Origin: CAIRDP01 sp037134895
GTDB lineage: Bacteria; Bacteroidota; Bacteroidia; Bacteroidales; FEN-979
NCBI GenBank assembly: GCA_037134895.1
Contig: JBAXLI010000142.1
Coordinates: forward strand, 1 to 5,040
DNA: 5,040 bases
Direction of reading: 5' to 3'
This document shows, piece by piece, positions 1 to 5,040 of this stretch. Numbering within the stretch: position 1 is the first letter of the stretch; each line of letters starts with the position of its first letter. Position numbers and translations under genes: made by a program. The notes below the pieces were generated by a model. It saw nothing but the letters and a program-made list of their open reading frames with translations, did no database searches and was not told the DNA's origin.

Positions 1-60
1 CATCCCGCATCCCGCATCCCGCATCCTGCATCCTGCATCCTGCATCCCGCATCCGGCATC
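1..60. repeat. Heptanucleotide tandem repeat array (CATCCYG)
   Basis: Eight complete 7-base units can be read from position 1, followed by a partial unit (CATC, 57-60). Units 1-3 and 7 are CATCCCG, units 4-6 are CATCCTG and unit 8 is CATCCGG, so variation is confined to the fifth and sixth bases. The array continues beyond the left edge, so its true length is unknown. On the minus strand it reads GGATGCR and starts on the TGA stop codon of the methyltransferase gene (59-61), with no spacer. It is not coding within this window. It could be a slippage-prone microsatellite, a protein-binding array or a spacer; the sequence does not decide between these. Confidence 0.95.
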
Positions 61-913
61 ACATGATCTTCCCAAACTGCTTCACCACGCTCTCCCATCT
101 GAAATTCACATCCGCCACATTCTTCTCTTTCTCGAAAATCACAAAGGTATGTTTGTTCAGAAGGTTTTTCGGGCTGATGTTAATCCTCAGCTGCTCCCGG
201 TAAACATCCCGTTTCGATTGGATAGGGATGCCGGGATGCTTTTTCAGGTTCCTGAAATACCGCTGCCATGAACTCAGCCAGATCAGCGGATAAAAGAAGG
301 GGAAAAGAACAAGGGAACCTTTGCTGAGCCTCATATAGCGAACCTCGGAAATTCTGAACCCGCTGAGTTTTGCAAGGATCCTCAGCTTCTGCAGCCCGAT
401 CATGAAAATATGTCCGTGATACAGCTCACGGCTCACACTCTTATCCGCCATCCAGATATCATCAATTTCATTCGGAGGCATGGTCTTATGGGTCTCGCTC
501 TCAAAAAGCAGGTAACTCAGTTTAGCCGAAAGGCTGGAATAACTGGGCGTAGTGAGTAGCAGCCGGCCTTTCATCTTCAGCACACGATTGAGCTCTTTGA
601 ACGTCTTAAGCTGGTCAGGAAAATGTTCTATCCCTTCCTGGCAGGTTACCATATCGGCATAACCATCGGGCACAGGGATTCGGTCGGTGATATCGGCCCT
701 CCTGCATTCAATGCCTTTCAGCAGGAAATACTCCGGGAAAAGGTCAAACGCCTCTACATCTGCCCCGGCTTCCATAAGCAACTCAGTTGTAACCCCGTTC
801 CCGGCCGGGATATCCAGGATCTTCTTCCCTTTCAACTCTGCCCTTATCCCGTCGAGATACCGCTTTACATAGTACTTCTGGCTTTTCGGATTATTTACGT
901 GCTGGTCTATCAT
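59..913 (-). CDS. Class I SAM-dependent methyltransferase (Methyltransf_11-like)
   Basis: A 284-residue intact protein with a Rossmann-type SAM-binding domain in its N-terminal half. Motif I, ILDIPAGNG, is at residues 32-40. The acidic end of strand 2 is in VEAFDLFP (53-60), an RRAD segment follows at 71-74, the motif IV region ADMVTCQEGIEHFPD is at 86-100, and RVLKMKGRLLLTTP is at 110-123. These are typical of methyltransferases acting on small molecules, sugars or lipids. The C-terminal part (about 140-284) is a family-specific extension with a hydrophobic stretch near residues 198-213 that might contact the membrane or a lipid substrate. The acceptor substrate cannot be read from the sequence. 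The ATG lies 5 bases after the stop of the phosphoesterase gene, which supports this start and co-transcription. No clear ribosome binding site is visible. It is the last gene of a probable three-gene operon and ends on the heptamer array. Confidence 0.9.
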   Translation of the reverse strand: MIDQHVNNPKSQKYYVKRYLDGIRAELKGKKILDIPAGNGVTTELLMEAGADVEAFDLFPEYFLLKGIECRRADITDRIPVPDGYADMVTCQEGIEHFPDQLKTFKELNRVLKMKGRLLLTTPSYSSLSAKLSYLLFESETHKTMPPNEIDDIWMADKSVSRELYHGHIFMIGLQKLRILAKLSGFRISEVRYMRLSKGSLVLFPFFYPLIWLSSWQRYFRNLKKHPGIPIQSKRDVYREQLRINISPKNLLNKHTFVIFEKEKNVADVNFRWESVVKQFGKIM

Positions 914-918
914 AAATT

Positions 919-1869
919 TTAACGGATTTTTAATTTCCGGCTCTTCTCCCTTCCGTATCCCTGTATCAGTATACTGTCGTTTCTGAGCGTCACTACAGCG
1001 AACGTATTCTCTTCGGTATCAACCATACCCTTGAAGTTCACGAAATGTATCCCTTCCTTTTCCGTATATCCTCCTGAATGGTAATGCCCGTTGAAGTAGG
1101 CCTTCACAGAAGGATGCTGCGAAATTAAATTAAAAACTTCACTGTTGTTGAAAAGTAGGTGGTCTTCCTTGCTGAACAAAGGAAAATGACAGCAAACAAT
1201 CACATTCCGACCGGCTGAATCAGCATTCTTCAGCTTTTCTTCAAGCCATCGGATTTGCTCTTTGCCTATGCCTCCGTTCCAGGGCATTCCGTTAAAATGA
1301 AAATTCAGGTAAAGGTCGCTGACCATGTCATTTCTTTCATCCTTCTTCTGCCGGTCCTGGGGCGCAAAATAACTCAGGTCATTCCCGTTGAGGACAACGA
1401 AATCCCATCCGCCCAGCTCAACCATATAATAACCGCCGGGCATTCCAAGCCTGCTGATCAGACCTGGTTTGCGTTTGTTCTTGATCATATAATCATGGTT
1501 CCCCAGCACCAGGTTCAACGGGGCTTTGAAAGATCTGAACCGGGGAAGTACGCTGTCAAAACTTGTATAGGAATGATCGATCATATCGCCCAGGTGAAAG
1601 ACCGCATCCAGGGGCAGGGAATTAAATACGGCAATGCAACTGTCGAGCTTCTTCAGCGATAGCCTGTAATTCCGCTTTCCGCTGACTTCACAGTCACAAT
1701 ACTGGCAGTCAGTGAAAATCCCTATCTTTAAAACGCCGGAAGTCCCGTTTTCATGTGAATCATGTTTATGATTACCTGTGTTGACTGCGGATTGCGCAAT
1801 CCCGTTTGCAGGCAGGATGAGCAATACAGTCAGCAGAAGGTAAATATAGTATCTGGTTGATTTAGCCAA
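919..1869 (-). CDS. Exported ADPRibase-Mn (ADPRM)-like metallophosphoesterase
   Basis: A 316-residue calcineurin-like metallophosphoesterase with all motifs intact: D54-C-Q56 in GIFTDCQY, GDMID (94-98), GNHD (123-126), H228 in VCCHFP, and GHYH (261-264). Gln in place of the usual His in the first motif is typical of the Mn-dependent ADP-ribose/CDP-alcohol diphosphatase family. Three further features resemble that family: RNYRLSLKKL after motif 1, NGGIGKEQIRWLEEKL before the fourth motif, and GHYHSGGY followed by IHFVNFKGMVDT. Known members hydrolyse ADP-ribose, CDP-choline and related pyrophosphates; substrate here is inferred only. Residues 1-26 form a signal peptide (basic start, YLLLTVLLILPANGIAQ), so the enzyme should act in the periplasm or outside the cell, unlike the eukaryotic members, which to my knowledge are cytosolic. 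The gene starts 12 bases after the stop of the lipoprotein gene and ends 5 bases before the methyltransferase. Confidence 0.88.
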   Translation of the reverse strand: MAKSTRYYIYLLLTVLLILPANGIAQSAVNTGNHKHDSHENGTSGVLKIGIFTDCQYCDCEVSGKRNYRLSLKKLDSCIAVFNSLPLDAVFHLGDMIDHSYTSFDSVLPRFRSFKAPLNLVLGNHDYMIKNKRKPGLISRLGMPGGYYMVELGGWDFVVLNGNDLSYFAPQDRQKKDERNDMVSDLYLNFHFNGMPWNGGIGKEQIRWLEEKLKNADSAGRNVIVCCHFPLFSKEDHLLFNNSEVFNLISQHPSVKAYFNGHYHSGGYTEKEGIHFVNFKGMVDTEENTFAVVTLRNDSILIQGYGREKSRKLKIR

Positions 1870-1881
1870 GATCGCAGTACA

Positions 1882-3126
1882 TTACAGTCGGGTGATGATA
1901 CCTGTTGCTGAGTTATAACGGGCTATGACCTGCCAGGAGTATCCCGGCAATACTTTTTTCATGGCCCAGAAGTCATAATTCCCCACAGCCCTGTCACCGT
2001 TAACATCCAGGGTGGTATTGCCTGAAACCCCGAAGTAATCAGCCGACTCCTGCATAAAAGCAAGCTTGAAGGTCGCAATGTTTGCCTGGGAACCTGTTAC
2101 AAGGTAAGTGTTCAACCCAACCCATACTGCGTCATATGCTGTAAGTGCATAAACATCCGGATTTCTTCCTATACTCGCCTGTATCCTTTCTTTCAGTGGC
2201 TGCCACTTGCTTTTTGCAGCTTCGTCAAGCCCGAAGATAGGGCAGGGGAGCCTATGGGAGCTGGCAAACCCTGCTGCGGTGGTATCGGCGATCAGTGATG
2301 CATTCTGAGCAAAAGCTGAACTCCCGTACCATGCGACTGACTTAAGTCCGGTATAATTGCCTGCTTTTGTTAAAACGTCCGATCCTTCACCAAAGGAACA
2401 AAGGTAAACAGCTATCTCTTCTGCTTTGTAATTTGAGAGCAGGGCATTAACTGCTGTGTTTGCAGCATCAAGCACAACATTGAAATCCGTTGCCTTGGGA
2501 TCGTATTTAACTGCAGGTCCGACCACGCCCCCCTTTTGAGTAAAATCCTTTGTGGTAGCTCCCAGCAGGTCATTGCCCCATACATCGTTCCTGATGATCG
2601 GAACAATCACTTTAATGCTGTCTTCGCTCAGAATTTTCGACATGGCCTGACCCTGGACAATATCGCTTGAGACAAACCTGAAGATGTTGTCACCGGGTAT
2701 GGCCAGTGAAACGGCTACGCTCGACGGACTCACAATCAGCATCCCGTGGGTGTCGGTAAATGCTTTGATAGCCGCGACTTCCGCACTGCTGTATGGCCCT
2801 ATCACCAGCCTGATCCCCTGTTCATAAAAGATTTTCAGCTGCTTCAGCGCCTCGGCGGTATCTGTTTTGGTATCGGCTGTAATCACGCTTAGGCTGACAT
2901 TCCTTCCAATGGAACTTAACCAGGCATTGATGTCCTGTTGCGCAAATTGTATCGAAACCTGGGAACTCTGGCCGGTGGAACTGCCGGTTCCTGTAATTGA
3001 CAAAAGCGCTCCTATACTGATGACAGTCGGTGTTGCAGGCTGGTAGACAGTGTCACATTTCTTACTGCAGGATGAAAGCATTATCAGGATAATGCTGATT
3101 GACATGATTAATCTTTGACTTCGCAT
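1882..3126 (-). CDS. LivJ-type periplasmic-binding-fold lipoprotein (Peripla_BP_6)
   Basis: A 414-residue protein that starts with a lipoprotein signal: hydrophobic residues 6-17 and the lipobox LSSC with acylated Cys20. It should be anchored in a membrane facing the periplasm. The rest has the type I periplasmic binding fold of branched-chain amino acid and amide receptors: VISIGALLSITG (35-46), the paired acidic DTKTD segment (85-89), VIGPYSSAEVAAI (108-120), LIVSPSS (130-136) and FRFVSSD (149-155), then a second lobe ending near VNGDRAVGNYDFW (375-387). The length is somewhat above that of classical LivJ because of the N-terminal linker and the loops. No permease or ATPase gene lies in the window, so it may serve a distant ABC transporter or act as a sensor; the ligand is unknown. 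It is first of the tight three-gene group. The most upstream ATG was used; Met8 is an alternative that would shorten the signal peptide. Confidence 0.88.
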   Translation of the reverse strand: MRSQRLIMSISIILIMLSSCSKKCDTVYQPATPTVISIGALLSITGTGSSTGQSSQVSIQFAQQDINAWLSSIGRNVSLSVITADTKTDTAEALKQLKIFYEQGIRLVIGPYSSAEVAAIKAFTDTHGMLIVSPSSVAVSLAIPGDNIFRFVSSDIVQGQAMSKILSEDSIKVIVPIIRNDVWGNDLLGATTKDFTQKGGVVGPAVKYDPKATDFNVVLDAANTAVNALLSNYKAEEIAVYLCSFGEGSDVLTKAGNYTGLKSVAWYGSSAFAQNASLIADTTAAGFASSHRLPCPIFGLDEAAKSKWQPLKERIQASIGRNPDVYALTAYDAVWVGLNTYLVTGSQANIATFKLAFMQESADYFGVSGNTTLDVNGDRAVGNYDFWAMKKVLPGYSWQVIARYNSATGIITRL

Positions 3127-3154
3127 ATTGTTTGAGTTTTACATATTACCAGAT

Positions 3155-3175
3155 AAAAGGTATCAGCCGGTACCT
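3155..3175 (-). terminator. Weak terminator-like hairpin after the membrane protein gene
   Basis: On the minus strand, AGGTA and TACCT (3175-3171 and 3162-3158) can pair as a 5-bp stem around an 8-base loop, followed directly by TTTT. It sits in the 84-base gap between the membrane protein gene and the lipoprotein gene, where a transcript boundary would be expected. The stem is short and the T-run is only four bases, so it may be fortuitous. The same TACCTTTT also differs by one base from the Bacteroidetes -7 promoter consensus TAnnTTTG and lies 29 bases before the lipoprotein start, but no TTG is found at the proper distance upstream. Confidence 0.18.
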
Positions 3176-3210
3176 GACTTTGTTTCTGTAATCCGCAGTC
3201 AATTGTCATC

Positions 3211-3609
3211 TTATTGTTTGTTCTGGAAATAACGGATAATCCAGGCAGCGATGAATGATTCGAGAAGGCTCAGCGGAATTGCATACACCAGGAGCCCGTA
3301 GGGTAGTACATTCATGTTGCCGATGACCAGCCACATAAGCACAAATCCCACAAACCAGGACAAAAATGTGGTTTGCCAGAGATTGAATTTTTTCGAGATG
3401 ATGAATATGCTTGTAGCAAAGCAAAGTGACCATATGCCCCACACTGCTCCGTTAACCGGGGCTGAAGGAAAGACAAGGCCGAGCCCCTGGTAATGCCCGG
3501 TCCAGTAGGACTTCAAAAGGTATTCATTTCTCACAAATTCGGAGATACTGATCCATATGGTCGCAATGAAAACCGGGACTGCTGTTTTACTGATAAATTT
3601 CATAGGCAT
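3211..3609 (-). CDS. Small four-helix integral membrane protein, function unknown
   Basis: A 132-residue protein made almost entirely of four predicted membrane segments at about residues 9-24, 52-72, 80-97 and 103-125. Short loops separate them, except for a polar loop at 25-50 that is rich in aromatic residues (EFVRNEYLLKSYW). The end is basic and polar (RYFQNKQ). I see no catalytic motif and cannot assign a family; it has the look of a conserved bacterial hypothetical protein. Two in-frame starts are possible, Met1 (3607-3609) and Met3 (3601-3603); Met3, giving MKFISK, is as likely because no ribosome binding site separates them. The gene begins 47 bases after the acetyltransferase stop and is followed by an 84-base gap, so co-transcription with either neighbour is uncertain. 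Confidence 0.75.
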   Translation of the reverse strand: MPMKFISKTAVPVFIATIWISISEFVRNEYLLKSYWTGHYQGLGLVFPSAPVNGAVWGIWSLCFATSIFIISKKFNLWQTTFLSWFVGFVLMWLVIGNMNVLPYGLLVYAIPLSLLESFIAAWIIRYFQNKQ

Positions 3610-3656
3610 TCATTTGTGGTTTTAGTCTCTGCATTAAGGTAAAATTCAATATTTTC

Positions 3657-4211
3657 TCAGGCGGGTTCAATCTGATCTATGTCAAGGATCATATCAAAAT
3701 TATTGCCGTTATGCTCAAACTGGCCCGAAGTTCTGAACCCGTGTTTTAAATAATATCTCACGGCCTTTTCATTACCGGCCTGCACACCGCCCCATAAAAT
3801 GATTCTTCTTATTCCGTCTTTCTGCAAATGTGATCGGATATATTCGAACATTAGACTCCCTATCCCGCAACTCTGCCACTGATCGGCAACCGAAGGTGCA
3901 AAGGTGCAGTCCGACTGATTGTCAAGCTTTAATCCATACGATTGCAAACGGGCACTGTCAGGCTCAAGGAAACCGGTTTTTATGATAGCATAAGCAACGA
4001 TTTCAGTGGTCCCGGGATCAAGGGTAATAAAGCCCATATGTGTTGAGTCATTGTAAAATTCATTGATCGAGGCAATGTCAAACATATGCGGACCAAAACG
4101 CTTCTTCGTCTCCTCACTCAGGTTTTGCAGGTAGTTGAACAGGTTTTCAAGATCTGGTTTGCAGAGTTTCCTGAGTTCAAGTTGCTTGTTATTTCTGGTC
4201 TGAATAAGCAT
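3657..4211 (-). CDS. GNAT-family N-acetyltransferase
   Basis: A 184-residue protein with the GNAT fold, which transfers an acetyl group from acetyl-CoA to an amine. The N-terminal LELRKLCKPDLENLFNYL (11-28) is the usual first strand and helix. FITLDPGTTEIVAYAII (61-77) forms strands 2 and 3. The pyrophosphate-binding motif A is WQSCGIGSLMFEYI (112-125), with the Q-x-x-G-x-G signature at 113-118, and AGNEKAVRYYLKHGFR (145-160) is the typical motif B helix and turn ending in GF. Length and motif order are normal for the family, so the gene appears intact. The acceptor cannot be predicted. The gene starts 17 bases after the stop of the desulfhydrase remnant, so it may be read through from whatever promoter serves the fragment region. 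No strong ribosome binding site is visible. Confidence 0.87.
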   Translation of the reverse strand: MLIQTRNNKQLELRKLCKPDLENLFNYLQNLSEETKKRFGPHMFDIASINEFYNDSTHMGFITLDPGTTEIVAYAIIKTGFLEPDSARLQSYGLKLDNQSDCTFAPSVADQWQSCGIGSLMFEYIRSHLQKDGIRRIILWGGVQAGNEKAVRYYLKHGFRTSGQFEHNGNNFDMILDIDQIEPA

Positions 4212-4228
4212 CGGATGTTGTTTTGTAA

Positions 4229-4391
4229 TTATCGCCCGTCGAAAATGTTCTGTTGATCTGCAAACAGGTCCTCGTAGTAAGCGAACACCAAAGGTAATCC
4301 GCCCGTATGAATAAACACGACCCTGCTGTCTTTCTCAATTTTCCCTGATTTCACATACTGTATCAGTCCTGCCATGGCTTTTGATGGTATA
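4229..4391 (-). pseudogene. 3' remnant of a D-cysteine desulfhydrase / ACC deaminase-family PLP enzyme
   Basis: Reading from the minus strand in the frame that ends at TAA (4229-4231) gives KAMAGLIQYVKSGKIEKD and then VVFIHTGGLPLVFAYYEDLF. This matches the conserved C-terminal end of pyridoxal-phosphate enzymes of the D-cysteine desulfhydrase/ACC deaminase group, where the pattern is YTGKAMAGL followed by FIHTGG.P.LFAY. Family members have well over 300 residues, so only about the last 50 codons remain. The preceding Tyr-Thr-x-Lys is present (4380-4391) but one base out of frame: the minus-strand AAAA run (4379-4382) carries one A too many. Upstream of the Tyr codon the homology stops, since the expected Leu-Asp-Pro-Val is absent. 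It overlaps the end of the small frame 4335-4568. Without the PLP-lysine domain it cannot be active. Confidence 0.82.
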
Positions 4392-4568
4392 CTTTTTAAG
4401 CGCCGGCCTGCTTAATCTCTCCCCATTGTACGTTCTGAAAATTGTTTGGGTGAATTTTTCATTTTCATTCTTTTTAGCCGAATACTCGGTGTAATCATTT
4501 TCAGTGATGATCCCTTTCAGTTCCCTGAAAATGATTTCGATAGATTTATCTAAGGCAGCCGATTTCAT
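4335..4568 (-). CDS. Truncated small hypothetical protein with an out-of-frame fused tail
   Basis: An open frame of 77 codons whose ATG (4566-4568) follows the TAA of the methyltransferase remnant after a single base (TAAAATG), a spacing typical of coupled genes. Residues 1 to about 58 are charged and probably helical, with EIIFRELKGIITEND near 11-25, and match no family I can name. From about residue 64 onward the protein (SHGRTDTVCEIREN) is only the wrong-frame translation of the desulfhydrase remnant, so the native C-terminus has been lost and replaced. The natural gene was probably longer. It could be expressed as a short chimeric peptide, but a function is doubtful. A broken gene is the better reading. 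Confidence 0.45.
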   Translation of the reverse strand: MKSAALDKSIEIIFRELKGIITENDYTEYSAKKNENEKFTQTIFRTYNGERLSRPALKKYTIKSHGRTDTVCEIREN

Positions 4569-4569
4569 T

Positions 4570-4986
4570 TTAGTTTAGTTTGCGTCCTGTTGTATGGCTG
4601 ATAAGAAGCCCGTCTTCCTTACTGTCATCACTGGCAGCATGATCTGCGTATTCGATGATTTTCGTTTTTATTTCATCCGTGAAAGTCCCTGGATCCAGGT
4701 TGTGATAAAGGATGGCGTATGTTTTTACAAGATCATAAAATGCCTGTCTGCCCACGGTTGAAGGACTTATATGACGGAAAATGGAGTCAATTTCGCTGAA
4801 GCCTGACTCATTGTAAAGCTTTGGAATATCTGCGGATATTCGTGGATGTGAGCCGAATTTCTTATAAAATTCAAATTCCTTTTGCCGGAACAACTTCCAT
4901 GTCTCGTTACCATTGTAATTGTCACTGATGAAATATTCTGTGACAAGCAAAAATCCCCCTTTGTTCAATCTTTTATATGCCTCTGA
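4570..4986 (-). pseudogene. 5'-truncated class I SAM methyltransferase (C-terminal half only)
   Basis: The frame from 4986 down to TAA (4570-4572) reads SEAYKRLNKGGFLLVTEY and onward, ending with DGLLISHTTGRKLN. The L-N-K-G-G-F-L-L-V-T-E segment corresponds to the strand 5 region of class I methyltransferases (usually L-x-P-G-G), and LLISHTTGRK looks like their last beta strand. The SAM-binding half, with the G-x-G-x-G motif I, is missing: directly upstream in the same frame are two stops, TAG (4990-4992) and TGA (4987-4989). The only start is an internal TTG (4966-4968), giving 132 residues, but this TTG encodes the Leu of a conserved motif and so is not a natural start. Length and content point to a broken gene, not a small protein. 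Residues 35-105 of the 132 form the family-specific insert; the substrate is unknown. Confidence 0.72.
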
Positions 4987-5040
4987 TCACTAGCGTTGCG
5001 TTGTTATTAACTTAAGTTCTTTGAAAAGTTTGATAATTCT
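4987..5040 (-). other. Open frame from the window edge ending in tandem stops
   Basis: From the right edge, the minus strand is open for 16 codons (RIIKLFKELKLITTQR) and then meets TAG and TGA back to back (4992-4987). This frame is the same as that of the methyltransferase remnant, but the peptide does not resemble the region that should precede its EAYKRL segment. It may be the C-terminus of another gene outside the window, or non-coding sequence. The stretch also has a perfect 10-base palindrome, AACTTAAGTT (5009-5018). Too little is visible to name a product. Confidence 0.3.

Noticed and set aside
1..60. CRISPR array
   Set aside because: The units are 7 bases long and directly adjacent with no spacers, so this is a simple tandem repeat.
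224..240. Two GGATGC-like units inside the methyltransferase gene, resembling the left-end repeat
   Set aside because: Only two units are present, in opposite orientation to the array, and they encode ordinary His-Pro-Gly-Ile-Pro codons, so chance is the simpler explanation.
623..922. Plus-strand open frame of 99 codons
   Set aside because: It lies antisense to the methyltransferase gene, whose motifs are clear on the other strand, and its translation has no recognisable domain.
1255..1662. Plus-strand open frame of 135 codons
   Set aside because: It is the mirror of the phosphoesterase gene, whose catalytic motifs are all read on the minus strand.
2412..2606. Minus-strand open frame of 64 codons inside the lipoprotein gene
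   Set aside because: It is wholly inside an intact gene in another frame, with no ribosome binding site or conserved motif.
3206..3442. Minus-strand open frame of 78 codons overlapping the membrane protein gene
   Set aside because: It is a shifted-frame shadow of the four-helix membrane protein, which has the more coherent composition.
3610..3656. Possible promoter between the acetyltransferase and membrane protein genes
   Set aside because: A TTG is present but no TAnnTTTG-like element lies at the expected distance, so there is no real support.

Overview
The window looks like a piece of a Bacteroidota (Bacteroidetes) chromosome, probably an environmental or metagenomic member. The clues are the lack of recognisable Shine-Dalgarno sequences before the starts, a lipoprotein signal peptide followed by Ser-Lys-Lys, and the general protein flavour. 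This assignment is an inference; no marker gene is present. Every supported gene lies on the minus strand, so transcription runs from right to left.

Left half (1-3126): three intact genes are packed head to tail. In transcription order they are a LivJ-type periplasmic-binding-fold lipoprotein (3126-1882), an exported metallophosphoesterase of the ADPRibase-Mn / ADPRM type (1869-919), and a class I SAM-dependent methyltransferase (913-59). The gaps are 12 and 5 bases, so they are probably one transcript. A heptanucleotide tandem repeat (CATCCYG units, 1-60) begins on the stop codon of the last gene and runs off the left edge of the window.

Middle (3211-4211): a small four-helix membrane protein of unknown function and a GNAT-family N-acetyltransferase, both intact. 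An 84-base gap with a weak terminator-like hairpin separates them from the lipoprotein gene.

Right end (4229-5040): this part looks like a recombination scar. It holds, in transcription order, (i) a short open frame from the window edge ending in two consecutive stops, (ii) the C-terminal half of a methyltransferase lacking its SAM-binding N-terminal half, (iii) the start of a small unrecognised protein coupled to it by one base, and (iv) the last ~50 codons of a pyridoxal-phosphate enzyme of the D-cysteine desulfhydrase / ACC deaminase family, out of frame by one base. None of the three is a complete gene.

No complete new system can be demonstrated. The points most worth a second look are the pile of gene fragments at the right end, the secreted ADPRM-like enzyme co-transcribed with a solute-binding lipoprotein that has no visible transporter, and the heptamer array abutting a stop codon. 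There is no RNA gene, CRISPR array or recognisable insertion sequence, and no gene-free stretch over 300 bases.
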